DNA from: Carposina sasakii
Lineage: Eukaryota > Arthropoda > Insecta > Lepidoptera > Carposinidae
Direction: 5' to 3'
NCBI GenBank assembly: GCA_014607495.2
Contig: CP053149.1
Location: 13,652,120 to 13,716,119 of the forward strand
DNA length: 64,000 nucleotides
Under the pieces are notes generated by a model. It worked only from the letters and a program-made list of their open reading frames with translations. It had not been told where the DNA came from and searched no databases. Positions 1 to 10,920 of this stretch are shown here, piece by piece. Position 1 is the first letter of the stretch, and every line of letters begins with the position of its first letter. Made by a program: the position numbers and the translations under genes.

Positions 1-745
1 CATCTCGGGCTTCGGGCTCGCTACACCGTTTCATGTTAAGCATAAACATCAATCTTCCTTTATAATGTTTAAGTTATTGTTTTATATGGAATCACGTAAC
101 GTGCACAATCTCAGTAATGCTTGCAATATTATGTATAACATTAATTCCTCACTTAATAATTTAATCCAGCGTAATGTTAAGAGTACAATATGAGATGATG
201 TTATATTATCATTCTAGTATCAAAATTAGCCGAAGATGTTAATATTATTATTAGTTAGGTAAAATTTTAACATAGCTTCGTATAATTGGGATGTTTTTAG
301 TGTTTAGTAGATTAATAAACGGCGTACATAGTGGCAAGCAAGATGTGTCGAGAGAATAGTTGTGGCAATAATACTCGTAGTCCTGCCAAAGAGGCGCGCT
401 GGTCCGTCAGACCCTCTGCGGTTACCGACTTGGGCATCTCGGGCCACAACCGAATGAGGACAAGACGTTTATTTGTTGTAATTATAATAATAGCCGTAGG
501 GTATTTTATCGTACTTAAATAATTGTTCTTGCGATGCCTTAATTCTGGTTGTCAATTAGACATGTCTCTGCGTAGAATGTTATCATTGTTTTTATTTATG
601 AGTTTTTGCTGTTCCGGCTTCCTCCGTGAACTTCCAGTCCAGGCTGTTCTTTTGAAATGATTTTGAGGTCGATTTATTTTTACCTAAGTGTTCTTATTAA
701 ATGTTACCAAAATGTTTTTAATAAAATATTTTTATATGTAGCATG
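1..745 (+). other. Possible 3' end / 3' UTR of an upstream gene
   Basis: The first ~30 bases are GC-rich and then turn sharply AT-rich. AATAAA lies at 720-725, followed by a GT-rich stretch, as expected for a + strand poly(A) site. All three frames at the left edge are short or of unclear quality, so the coding part cannot be assigned. This is inferred from composition only. Confidence 0.25.
331..522 (+). CDS. Short ORF with C-terminal membrane-like segment (unassigned)
   Basis: This 63-codon frame begins GTG; the first ATG is at codon 4. Its middle is relatively GC-rich, with charged and serine-rich residues. It ends in an Arg-Arg followed by about 18 hydrophobic residues (LFVVIIIIAVGYFIVL) and Lys-stop, the layout of a tail-anchored membrane protein. 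It could be a short real ORF, the last exon of an upstream gene, or chance. No polypyrimidine tract and acceptor is obvious upstream. I do not recognise a family. Confidence 0.2.
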   Translation: MASKMCRENSCGNNTRSPAKEARWSVRPSAVTDLGISGHNRMRTRRLFVVIIIIAVGYFIVLK

Positions 746-1920
746 TTGTTTCATTCCTATTCACCATAAATCGTTATTTAAGAGAATTAGAGAACTAGAT
801 GTGTAATAATTTCTAGATGTACAAGTAGTGTTATCAAAAAGACCACTAAGTGTACCAAAATAGCGTGTATTAGCTAAATATTTCGTAGTATGTATAGCTA
901 GCTAATTACATCTATGGCTTGAAAATAACTTTGTCATATACATAGCTACAACATGGACAATACACCTGACTAATACGTAAACAAGGCTATTCCTGGCGAA
1001 TCGCCAACAGAACGAAATCTAATGTAATATGAATGTCAGTGAAGCTACTACTATCTAGTATTTAGGTACTTATTAATAATTGTTTTATAAGACATTTCTC
1101 TGTGATATGTTGAAAATATCGTAAAAATCCTATAATGTATCGTACTAATCTAAATTTATGCATTATATGATATGGGATAGAGCTACTGTTGTATGGAGAA
1201 CCTATCTCACAACTTTACTAGTATGATATAATAAATGTATTTATGTTTAGATAGTAAGTACTACAAGTAAATAATTGTCAATATCGATGTACTGAAAAAA
1301 ATATTCTGAATATTATTTTTCATTTCATTTACTATCCCAAAATGACAGGAAATCTAACAACGCCTACTGTCTAGCCATATAAGTACATATAAATCGGTAA
1401 TTCTTGCGTGTTCTTTCCTACTAAACTGTTAACTGAACAATTCTATACCCTACTGAAAAAAGTTTAAGTGGATTGAACTTGATAGAACTCTACGAATTTT
1501 TTAGGTAATTAAGTTAAAATTAAAAGTTAGATAAGTATGTAGTTGAAAGAATTATTCTAGAATAGAGAGTAGTATATTCTTTGTTCTAGAACGTAGGTAT
1601 TTCAAAATTTATCCACCGTTTCGGGTGGTGGCGCTAGTAGGAGCCATGAAGTTATTGGTTGTAGAGAATGATTGATGTCTCAAGCAAAAACTAAAGATCA
1701 AGAAGATCTGTACTATACTGGGCTTAATTTTGACAAATATATTTTGATGTTAAAAAGGTTAAAAGGATTGTATAATGAGGTAACTACGCGTGTTTTATTA
1801 GTAGACCTCAATAATTTGTAAGCTCTGTGCGATGTCTCCGTGGCTGTACCTATTATAATCTAACCTGTCTCTACCTAGGGTCACCAATAATTTAATACCG
1901 TTATATTTAGTGCCTTTCTC
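746..1920. other. AT-rich stretch with nothing recognisable
   Basis: No coding frame, RNA gene or repeat boundary could be supported here by eye. The sequence is AT-rich with short degenerate simple repeats. Confidence 0.5.
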
Positions 1921-2184
1921 TACAGGGTGTAACAGAAAGGGTATGTTAAGCGAAAAGCTATGTAAATAGCCCACTATAGAGAACCTATTTCCAAAATTTG
2001 AGACTCGAAATCACATTTTTATTTTTCAAGATTGTATGAAAATTCCTGAGATATTTAAAAATTCTCCATACTATCGGGAAAAATAAACATGTGATTTCGG
2101 GTCTCAAATTTTGTCGATAAGTTCTTTACAATGGGCTATTTACATAGCTTTTCGCTTAACATACCCTTTTTGTTATAGCCTGTA
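1921..2184. mobile_element. Fold-back MITE, family A, copy 1
   Basis: The ends are inverted repeats of about 53 bp: TACAGGGTGTAACAGAAAGG at the left and its near-complement at the right, ending GTTATAGCCTGTA. The inner sequence is also largely self-complementary, so almost the whole 264 bp can fold into one hairpin. A second copy lies at 62365-62633. There is no coding capacity. A Tc1/mariner-like MITE with TA target is likely, but its target duplication is not clean. Confidence 0.85.
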
Positions 2185-3062
2185 TATTAAATGAAAAAAT
2201 AACCCTCCTTTTACTTCGCCGTCGGGTAAAAAATAGCACAGCTAAAAGTTGATCTTGTACAGCGCCATCTGGTTGGTTTCAATAACACTACGGTAAGCAC
2301 GTTTACAGAAATACATAGGCAACTCCTTGGCAAAACTCCCAACCAACCTTAGTAACTTGTTCCATGTAACGAACTACAGATGGCGCTTATAAATTTATCA
2401 TCAAAAGCGCCATCTATAGGGTGGAGGCGGAGTTTATATTTTAGTTTTGTTCCTATTGTGGGGTGGGATTTATTGAGTAAATAAGAAAAGTTTGGCGTTA
2501 TTAACATAAAAGTTCTGTAACTAGCCAGATAGAGGATTTCACAAAAATCGCCTAGCTACTTGGATAAAAATGTACTTACCTATATTTACTTATTTAGATG
2601 GGATTTTATACGGAGCACTTTCGCAGCGCCAAATAAGCCCCTATAGATTTGTACCTATTTCTAAACGTGTGTTTTGATGTGTGTAATTTTCCAAAACTTC
2701 CTCGAGAATGGGTAAAAAATGGAAACTCTAAGATTGACGCGGACGATAGTGGGCACGGTAACAGATTGATAGATATGTAAATAATAAAATTGCTATTAAG
2801 TTTTGTATTATTATCATGTCTTAGAACTTTATATATAATTTCTCTATATTATGATAAGATTTTAGATTTCCATCTGACCAAAGTGGTAAAACGGATCATT
2901 CTGCGCATCGACCTTTCAACCATGTCAGAAACTTTGCCTATATTTGTGTGCGTTGTAGTCGCTTATCGCGCGGATGTTCTCCGTAGTCCGTAGCACATGC
3001 TACGAGCCTGCTACTATAGGAAGTAGCTACAGCTATAGGTCCTGTACATCGGTAGATAATCC
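2185..3062. other. Intergenic stretch, no gene seen
   Basis: AT-rich. A 67-codon frame at 2790-2993 has no domain, no splice context and composition like its surroundings. Nothing else could be supported. Confidence 0.45.
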
Positions 3063-3624
3063 CAACTAATATTATAAATGCGAAAGTAACTCTGTCTGTC
3101 TGTCTGTTACGCTTTCCCGCTTAAACCTCGCAACCGATTTTGATGAAATTTGGTACAGACAATCTTTAGACCCTGAGACAGAACATAGGCTACTTTTTAT
3201 TTCGAAAAAAAGGGATGAAGGGGTTGAAATAGAGGTTGAAAGTTTGTATGGGATTTCTTAATTTTAAAAGATAAAACCATGAAACTTTATATTTAAGCAC
3301 TTGATAAGAAATCATTAAACATTTGTTCTAGCATTTTTGAAATTTAGACCAGCTAAGGGGTGAAATAAGGGTTGAAAGTTAGTATGCAAGTTCGTTATAC
3401 ATATATAAAGTTTGTAAGTATGGATGGATGGATAGATGGATGTTTGTTACTCTTTCATGTAAAATCGGCTGGAGCGATTTTAATAAAATTTGGTATGGAG
3501 TTAGCTGATACCCTGGATTAACACATAGGCTACTTTTTATCCCGGGAAAATATTTTTATCCTGGATAATTCGACATTTTGTTCTTTTCTGCAGTCCACGT
3601 GGACGAAGTCGCGGGCGTCCACTA
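3063..3624 (+). mobile_element. Non-autonomous Helitron-like element, copy 1
   Basis: The element starts near ACTAATATTATAAATGCG, followed by a (CTGT)n run and an AACCGATTTTGATGAAATTTG block. It ends GGACGAAGTCGCGGGCGTCC-ACTAG before T. That end has a small hairpin (GGACG/CGTCC) next to CTAG, as Helitron 3' ends do. The middle carries a second, similar CGGCTGGAGCGATTTT block and an ATGG microsatellite at 3418-3440, suggesting an internal duplication or two joined copies. It encodes no protein. The Helitron assignment rests on the 3' end, because the 5' TC end is not evident. Confidence 0.65.
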
Positions 3625-4094
3625 GTGCTAAATAAACGAATCCATCCGGACTCAGAAACCAAAAATTAAAATAGCTGTAATTTTTTAATAGTGTGGATAA
3701 AAATATTTATTACAGTGGATTTGTCGATAAAATTGATCATGTTGCTGCACCCTAACGGGTCGGATACTGGTGACCCGACACACTGTATAATGGGATAGAA
3801 TAGTTTTTTATTTGGGTATTACACATACTCGTACACTATTGTATTAAAAATATTTTATACTTGCATTTTATAGATGTATAACCGTAATCGCCACGTGTAG
3901 GTATGGTAAATATCTATCTCATGTCTGACCTAATATAATTTCCTTACCTTTTTATGATAAGGAAGGTCTACTAATATACTAGCTAGAGCCTGTAAATGGG
4001 GGTAATAAAAAGGTTATATTACAAAATTATTTTAAAAGCACAAAATCAATAAGCTCACAGTGTCGGTCCTCCCAAATTATACCATCACAAGGCA
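3625..4094. other. Intergenic stretch, no gene seen
   Basis: No supported feature. A short TGACCCGACA / TGTCGGGTCA-like local symmetry around 3750-3780 is the only structure noted. Confidence 0.4.
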
Positions 4095-4520
4095 TAATGG
4101 AAATGATTTAACAATAACAGGGCCGCGACAATGGCGGCCAAATCGTGTCTTTATTTTACACTGTAGAACAACGTTCGCTGGAATTCGTAATTTCTTTGAT
4201 TCCCGCCCATTGTCGCGCTGATAAAAGCGACACTTTCAGCCGTCGTCGTCTGAATGAATACACCCATTATGCCGACACAAAAGTGGATATTCCAAACAAA
4301 AACATCATTGCTGCCGTTATTACGCCGCGCAAAAAACAATTCAGACTATATTCCATTATGATTCCGAACAATGTAGTTGCTGAAAATGTATTGTCGCGCA
4401 AATAATGTTGGATTCGACATGGTGGCATCGAGGTGGGTGTCGTATTGTTCGTGAAGCATTGTTCGCGTTTCTTCGCGAATACCTACCTACGCCCGGCGCA
4501 CTGGCGAATATGTACAAAAT
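4095..4520. promoter_or_regulatory. GC/CpG-richer unique island, candidate cis-regulatory element
   Basis: This island stands out from AT-rich flanks. It holds many CG dinucleotides and SOX-like ACAATG/CATTGT motifs at about 4129, 4208 and 4457, and no second copy was seen in the window. An 86-codon open frame runs through it on the + strand (4145-4405), with an opposite frame as well, but neither resembles a protein family. Regulatory DNA is an inference from composition and motifs. Confidence 0.3.
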
Positions 4521-5404
4521 TGTTTGACAAAAATACTCACCGAATAGGCGTATCTTGTGGATGCTATAAACAGCTAGAAGGTTGGTTTGCTGGAAGAAAT
4601 CTTTGTTAGAGATAAGCTCGCCTCACATTATTTTTGAGGTATATTTTTATATATGTATAGGTATATGTTTGTTAGACATGTGGTTTCTGTGTACGTACAA
4701 AAAAGAATGAGTTACCTACCTACTTAAGCATATCTTCATAAATATGCCACGCATGAAATCTTTTTTGTCGTAAAGTTATGTCGTAGCTCTACATCATTTT
4801 TTAGGCTGAAGTCTCGAACCAAAACCGTGTGGAATTTTATGATGAAACTACAGAATTAGGCTAAACCATACAAGGAGGCAATTACTAATCTTAGTTTGAT
4901 GCGAACAGTCGAAAGTCCTTTGTTGAAATTGTCTTTACGACAATAAAATAGAAGATAATGATGAAATTGAAAAAACATGAAGCTAAAAAAATCCAAAGTT
5001 TTCAATGGGAAACCGGCTTTTAATGAAGAAATAAACGCACTTCATCACGCTTTATTGACTTAACCAATTTTCTTATTTTGCGTACCTACATATAGCTGAA
5101 GAAGGACAAAGGCTATATTCTGTAGTCGACGCAAACGAAGTTGCGGTTAACAGCTAGTTTCAAATAAATAAACGAACACATCAGAATTCCAGACATGCCA
5201 TTCCAATACGATTTAAATTATCATCAAGGGCGGATGTGATACGTTCGCGTAGGTAAAGTATTGAATGGGAAGAAATTGCCGTATTCGAGCTGATTGCCCT
5301 CGCTTCCTTCCATACATTCACATTCATGAACTGATTCTCATCAGGCATTCATCAACTACGCATTGGGAGGTTATTTGTAAAATATTGAAATATTATCTAG
5401 GTGG
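4521..5404. other. Intergenic stretch with a Helitron-like 3' remnant
   Basis: Mostly featureless. At 5100-5157 there is a decayed Helitron-like 3' end: AAAGGCTATATTCTGTAGTC, then a decayed terminal segment ending CAGCTAG before T. The short frame at 5265-5471 runs into the next repeat and is not taken as coding. Confidence 0.4.
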
Positions 5405-5506
5405 TACTATACCCTCAAAATTGGTCAGAAGTGTGGTTCTATCGGCCCTTGGTACTCTGCCTAACCCGTAAGGGATAAAGGCGTGATTATATGTATGTAT
5501 GTATCT
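5405..5506 (+). repeat. SINE-like tail repeat (family E), copy 1
   Basis: Matches 54313-54421 (same strand) and 18898-19003 (opposite strand): CTCAAAATTGGTCAGAAGTG, then GGTTCTATCGGCCCTTGG, then AAGGGATAAAGGCGTGATTA, ending in a (TATG)n tract. This is a common lepidopteran repeat tail. Short frames on both strands through it are artefacts of the repeat. Confidence 0.75.
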
Positions 5507-6152
5507 AGGTGGACCAAATAGAATTAATTCTAGATAGATAAAATGTAAGATAGAAAGTAATCTTAATGCCCTCTGTGGCTTCTCTACCAACTAACCTGGT
5601 TCGTACGTAAATAGGTACTTACAGGGTAACTATATTTCATTGTTTCAGGTTCTTTATAATTATAAGTAGGTATGTACGAGTAAATTATATGTGTAGAGTA
5701 GATATTAATAATAATATAATAATATGTCTTTATTTTCTAACCACAATGTTGCATCTTAAATTACATAGCAATATTAGGTACATTGTTATTTTCTACAAGT
5801 TAGCACACTGCGGAGAGACTGGAGCCTAAGCTAGGCTTAAAGCCTGTATTTCAGGTCACCAGCTCTTTTAGATACAAATAACAATAACAATTTGTCTATG
5901 TGTCATCTTGTCTTTTTTATCAATCAAGTAAATAATAAGTTTACATTTCAAGATCGTGGTTAGTTGTGTGAGACAAAGCCTATTTAAATATGTTAGTGTG
6001 GTTAGTAAAAGTTGAAAAAGGTGTGTATGTGTAATAGTGTGCGTGTGTGTGTGTTTGTGTATATGTTGTAAACGTGTGAACCTTAGTGTACAACGTACTA
6101 TAATATTGTGTATTTCACAATAAGTTTATGATATAATAGCAAATTAAATAAG
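5507..6152. repeat. Intergenic stretch with (TG)n microsatellite
   Basis: No gene seen. A TG-rich microsatellite spans about 6020-6066. The rest is AT-rich and not recognisable. Confidence 0.45.
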
Positions 6153-6356
6153 TTACGCGTATTCACTTCCACTTCTGCATATTATGTTGGTAAATTTGGT
6201 AAGTAAATTCTCACCTGTAAACACTTGTAACTTCCCCAGATCCCTGTCAACTTTCGTTCCTCTGCTCAAGCTTGCAGCACTTTCTTTTAAATCATGTAAG
6301 TACTTCTGGTACAACAATATTAGGTGGTCATCGTGGTTGTGGTCCATAGGCACCAT
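6153..6356 (-). CDS. Short unassigned ORF or exon
   Basis: This 67-codon frame starts ATG GTG CCT ATG. It is hydrophilic at first (MDHNHDDH), then helical and charged. Within it, the bases after ...GTGTTTACAG read GTGAGAATT, a plausible splice donor at about codon 48, so the true coding part could be an exon of a spliced gene. I do not recognise the product. The + strand frame at 6184-6429 is treated as its shadow. Chance remains possible. Confidence 0.22.
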   Translation of the reverse strand: MVPMDHNHDDHLILLYQKYLHDLKESAASLSRGTKVDRDLGKLQVFTGENLLTKFTNIICRSGSEYA

Positions 6357-6539
6357 CGCCGATATTCATAATAGAACTTCCTATGAGGGCACTAGGTTGA
6401 GAGATAGTACTTTGATCTCTTTGGCATAAGAGTAATTTTTCAACGGTTGAGTGTGATTAAAGTTTGAGCCAAGGACTAATGATGCGGGGTTATAATATAT
6501 CGGTTTATTAGGATATTAAAAACTATTGTTGACTATAAA

Positions 6540-6590
6540 ATTGGTGAGGAATTTTTTCCATTTCTTTATTAATAAATTTATAAAATTGGA
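6540..6590 (+). repeat. SINE tail fragment
   Basis: GGTGAGGAATTTTTTCCATT followed by TCTTTATTAATAAATTT matches the body and tail of the tRNA-derived SINE seen on the opposite strand at 56770-56865, and scraps at 61847-61900 and either side of the LINE at 33804/39133. Only this short part is present. Confidence 0.55.
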
Positions 6591-6599
6591 GTTTATTAT

Positions 6600-6788
6600 T
6601 TAAAGCTGTCGTAATGCCAAGTAGAGCACAATGAAGAAAGATATCTGCAATAAGAGTATGACGGAAAACCCTATTGCCTTGATATAGAACCCAGCATCCA
6701 ACTTGGTGGGTCTCTTGCCAATGTCCGACATCAGGCCAGGGATGTTCTTTTCACCTTCTTTTCGGGGGTAACTGATGCTGAAGGACAT
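6600..6788 (-). CDS. Candidate 62-residue single-pass membrane micropeptide
   Basis: The ATG has a favourable context (GAAG before it). Codon use looks protein-like and different from the AT-rich surroundings. The N-terminal half is polar (SYPRKEGEKN, then GKRPTKLDAG) and is followed by about 24 hydrophobic residues (AIGFSVILLLQISFFIVLYL), ending ALRQL-stop. AATAAA lies a few bases after the stop, so a compact transcript is possible. The layout fits a small tail-anchored or type II membrane peptide. I recognise no family, and it could also be the last exon of a spliced gene. Confidence 0.35.
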   Translation of the reverse strand: MSFSISYPRKEGEKNIPGLMSDIGKRPTKLDAGFYIKAIGFSVILLLQISFFIVLYLALRQL

Positions 6789-7964
6789 CTTCGGTATTTT
6801 CTTACTTAGATATAATTGAGCAATGATTTATAATGTGTTTATTGTCGTCAACTAAGATCTCTCGTTAGAGAGCTTTGACTAAGATACAGTTTAGTCACTA
6901 CATAGATCCGTCAACGATTGCGAAGTACATTTAATATTCTGTGAAGACTCTCTTCTATAGATGTGGAAATCGGAATAATAATAGAATATTCTCATTTATT
7001 AGATTATAGAGGCGTTTCAGGTTAGTTTTCTTTCAGTGGTTTTCAAATAAACGTCAGCTAGCCATAGCCGATATCAAAGAGTAATATTATCGATATTCTT
7101 AGATGATTAAAAAGGGCTTTATGGTAATAGTACAAAGAGCATTTCATTAGTTATAAATTACTATGCAAGAAAGGTTCCTGAGACTTGCATCGCACCTTGG
7201 GAGTTGTAGAACCAACAGAAGAAGAAAATAGCTCACAGGCATCCTTAATAAGGTAAACACCATTGAATAAGGAACATTATAGTCTTTGCGAGTCTACATC
7301 ATGTCATCTAAACGTAACGCTCCCATATTCTTGGTTTACTATAGGTACTTACTCGTATACACCATTTGAATATACCTATCCAATCTTACGAGTAGACAAT
7401 TCAGTTCATCAACACTGAAAAAAACTGTTTGGAAATATTCCCGGGGTATTTTCCCAGATTGTGAAAGAGCGATAAGACCGCAGTCAGATGTCTCAACCAT
7501 AATCTCAATAACCTGCCTGTTTCACAATATAAAGAGAAATAAAATTGTAAAGGTCACGTTTTTAACTTGGTTTCAGCAAAGTTATTACCATTATTACACT
7601 TTTTCTTGCATTTCTAGAGCTTATGTTACCAAACCAGTGCACAACAAAAACTCAGATAAAAAGGTAGATTGTTTTGAACTTTGTATACTTACAAATATTT
7701 AAGGAAAGTAAAACTTTTCTTCTCCATTAAGTTTCCAAGTAAATCGTAGGTAAGTAAGTATTTTATCATAGTCTTAAAAATGTGTATATACAAATCTGTG
7801 GCTATTGTTCGTACAGGATCATTGTATAGTATCTATGGGTACAAGACATGAAGAAGGTATAACATTTCTATTCTCCATGGTACAAGATTATTTTGAAATA
7901 AAAAAATACCTACTGATTGTTACTATTACGTATGTCTACGAGACGTAAGTCCATAGTACATGCC
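6789..7964. other. Intergenic stretch, no gene seen
   Basis: AT-rich with no supported coding frame, repeat boundary or RNA gene. It could include the promoter of the minus-strand micropeptide ORF just to its left, but no motif supports that directly. Confidence 0.4.
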
Positions 7965-8175
7965 TTAGGCTGGCTTTCCAGTAGAGTTGTGCGAGGATGC
8001 GTTACGTGGAATGTCTTTTTCAGAACCAATAGAATACCAGAATACCTTGCTTCGCAGGAATGTGTTGCGGGGTTTGCGACATTTTGTACGAGCCACACGT
8101 TTTCCTCGCACCGCTTTGATGGAAACCCCCAAACATTGTTACAGCACAGCAAGACATCCTCGCACACTAATGAAT
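7965..8175. repeat. MITE-like repeat with internal inverted segments
   Basis: GGCTGGCTTTCCAG..GTGCGAGGA at the left is partly complementary to TCCTCGCACCGCTTTGATGG further right, and a third TCCTCGCACA follows at about 8157. The GC-rich middle (GTTGCGGGGTTTGCGACATT) is typical of a dispersed lepidopteran repeat. The overlapping open frames on both strands here (96, 65 and 85 codons) follow from the repeat and show no protein family. Confidence 0.45.
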
Positions 8176-8627
8176 GGACACTAATGGTGCCTCATTTCGA
8201 AAATTGACTCGATATAAATTAGCGTCAGGAAAATAACGTCGTACGTACGTATCAGCGGATATAGTAGCCATTTCAACAAAAATAATATATTTACCATCTT
8301 TTTTTAAAGGTCTCTTCAATTTAAACATTGCTTTTCATTTCTCCAATGTCCTACTTTACGCTCACTTGTACATTTCCAAAGGCTACAGAAAATATTGTTT
8401 AATGAGAAATGTTAAACAGTAGGCTATTCAAATACTGAAGCCTTTACAAAATCACCCTCCTTTCGACTCGCTTTTTGCCGCCAGTATGTAGGGTATGTTT
8501 CCCACATTTTCCGTTTAGAATTTCTTGGCGGCGGCGACGGCCGAATTCGGGTGACTTCTATTGAGACCAACTCGGGACCTGTGCCATTTCACCAGTAAAT
8601 TAACACTATTCAAAGTCCGCCTGAAAG

Positions 8628-8915
8628 ATGGCTCAGAGGTCCAGCGGCGACTATGATTTGTTATGTACTTATTCAGGAAAATTTCTCGCAGATTTCAATA
8701 GAAATTTTAGCGTATTGTATGACGAGTATAAGAATAAGTTTTCGTTCGCTTTGATGGGAGACAAAAAGGGGGTGTTTGGTAACACAATTGAGGTTGCCTT
8801 TGTTGGCGAGTCGCGGCGTCACCGCTTCTTTCAGGAGCATGTTCCTGGGTCCACAATACGGCACTACTGGCGACCTGTAATTATACCGCCTCGACTAGTT
8901 GAGGGCTCCAGCTAA
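8628..8915 (+). CDS. Unassigned 95-codon ORF
   Basis: This open frame starts ATG GCT CAG in a fair context and follows a GC-rich patch (GGCGGCGGCGACGGCC, near 8530). It has mixed polar composition, no signal peptide, membrane segment or recognisable motif. A GTAATT follows the CCT codon near 8877, so the frame may end earlier by splicing. It could be a first coding exon or chance; an opposite-strand frame overlaps it and is not preferred. Confidence 0.2.
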   Translation: MAQRSSGDYDLLCTYSGKFLADFNRNFSVLYDEYKNKFSFALMGDKKGVFGNTIEVAFVGESRRHRFFQEHVPGSTIRHYWRPVIIPPRLVEGSS

Positions 8916-9598
8916 TGGCACCGTAATTCATTCGTAGTCTTTTATTAAAATACAAGCATTGTTGCTTAAGAAGCTTTTGTGGTGGAGGTATTTTAGGCGT
9001 ATAACAGGCGTCTAAAAGAATTTTAATAGGTAAGGAAAGTACACTACTGTAATCACCTGTATTATAGAGATTTAATTTGGGAAATGAATTCTGACTGTTT
9101 GATGTGCGTAGACACGCACGCAAACTTTACCTACTATATACCTACCTACATATACAAAAAAAGGAGACAATTTAATTTAATACCAGTATGCTAATATTAA
9201 ATATCAACATGAGATTCCACAAAATACCCTATTCGAAGTGAAGATAGACGTTATTCATAAGCTATTCATCGAGCCCCGTTAAGGAGTGAATCTTTGTGAA
9301 TGCCACCAAATTGTATGAGAGTAGTCCGCTTTGAAAACTTCTTGTGAATAGTGTTAATTCGCTATAGCGAGTTTTCCGGGCGTTCGTCAATGGAGTATTT
9401 GGAGACTCCGTTCCGAAGTCGATATTGTGTATGAAAACGCGCGAAATATGAATGGATTTCCGTGTATTATGTTATGCCTAGAGAAAACGTAGGTATGAGA
9501 AATTGGGATTTTTGGAATGCGTTGTCGATGTCCTTTACAGATGTTTTATGTACGTTTTTGAAAGTTATATATAGGTAGGTAGGTAGGTAAGCACCTAC
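8916..9598. other. Intergenic stretch, no gene seen
   Basis: AT-rich. An (AGGT)n microsatellite at about 9572-9590 abuts the left end of the following hAT relic. Nothing else supported. Confidence 0.45.
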
Positions 9599-9991
9599 TA
9601 GCGATGCCCGATACGTATCGATATTTTGGTGTATCGATACAACGGAATGCTATATAACGATATTTTGTATCGATACACATCAATGCGATATTTGGCTGTA
9701 TCGTATTGCTTCACCCGAATATCGCATGAAAAATATCGTATCATAGGTACCGAGATTTAATATATGAAATATTAAGGCTAACAATAACAAAGATTCAAAA
9801 TGTAAACAAACTAATTTTTCTTTTGTAATGCCGCCACACTTGAACGGCCGGCTCCACTTTTGTGTAATACGATGCGGGAATATCGAAATATGACTTTGAT
9901 GATTTTTATTAATATAATGTGTAGGTACTCGAATAATGTTATTAAACACTGTGTTGTGGGTGTTTAGTTAATCTTGATTCATTCAGTTGCC

Positions 9992-10099
9992 ATGGCTCCG
10001 CCAAAGAAATCAAGTGTGTGGTCATTTTTCATTATGAGTGATTTGGGTGCGAAATGCAAGTTATGTTTGTCAGACGTAAAAACTAAAAAGACACCATAA
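9992..10099 (+). pseudogene. hAT transposase remnant: BED zinc-finger start
   Basis: The frame opens ATGGCTCCGCCAAAG and gives a 35-residue peptide with VWSFF followed by AKCKLC, the tryptophan-aromatic and Cys-x2-Cys part of a BED finger. It stops at TAA before the His pair. No RNase-H-like transposase core follows. The same start layout (PIWQYF..CLLC) is seen in the intact transposase at 50264-53183, but the two are clearly different families. Confidence 0.6.
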
Positions 10100-10610
10100 A
10101 GAGGTTTTGTGTGGTGAACATGAACAATCGCCAGCTCTTCCAATAATAAGTACCCACGTAAATACCTAACTGCCCTATTTATTTTTTAATAAATAAATAT
10201 GTGTTTATGTTATATCCTTTAGTCGGTTTTTCTGTTTTTAATACTAATTTTAATTTACAATAAATTAAACTATTACTTATTTATTTTTATTGCTTATAAT
10301 ATAATTGCATCATAAACCGATTTTTATTTTTCTATTAGTGTAGAATCTCCACATACATCTGAATTATGAGTTTTACTTTTGGATATTTTCGATACGATAT
10401 TTACAATATCGATACAAAGGCATTCGATATCTAACGTGTATCGATACAATCACTCGCGATACATTACGATACGATATATCGATACACAGCGTAGGAATGA
10501 TGCGTATTTACGCGACCTGGTTTTAAAACCAGGTTTTTACTTGGAAGTACGCAAACCAGGTACGGGCCGAAATACGCGGAAGACTTTGAAGACTTGGAGC
10601 TGTACCCGAT

Positions 10611-10920
10611 TTGGACCTCCAAAAGTGTGCAAAAGTAGGCAGTCTAAAGGATGTCCTGTGTTCGCTTCTGCTGACGGCGCCAGAGCTGTCCCCGTTTTGG
10701 ACCTCAAAAGTGTGCAAAAGTGGGCAGTCTAAAGGATGTGCTATGCCCGCTTCTGCTGACGTCGCAGGAGTTGTACTCAGTTTGGACCTCCAAAAGTGTG
10801 CAAAAGTGGGCAGTCTAATAGATGTGCTGTGCCCGCTTTTGCTGACGACACAGGAGCTGTGCCCGGTATGAACCTCCAAAAGTGTGCAGGAGTAGGAAGT
10901 CTCGTGGACGTGCTGTATAC
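10611..10920. repeat. Minisatellite, about four 85-87-bp units
   Basis: The unit starts TTGGACCTCCAAAAGTGTGC and continues AAAAGTGGGCAGTCTAA, then TGCCCGCTTCTGCTGACG. Copies begin at about 10611, 10697, 10782 and 10868. Because the unit is nearly a multiple of three and free of stops, several long frames exist on both strands (117, 142 and 86 codons). These are by-products of the repeat rather than genes. A perfect 18-bp palindrome CCTGGTTTTAAAACCAGG lies just upstream, near 10519-10536. Confidence 0.8.

Noticed and set aside
7910..8207. Overlapping 85-96-codon frames on both strands
   Set aside because: They coincide with a dispersed GC-rich repeat with internal inverted segments, and neither frame shows domain or splice context.
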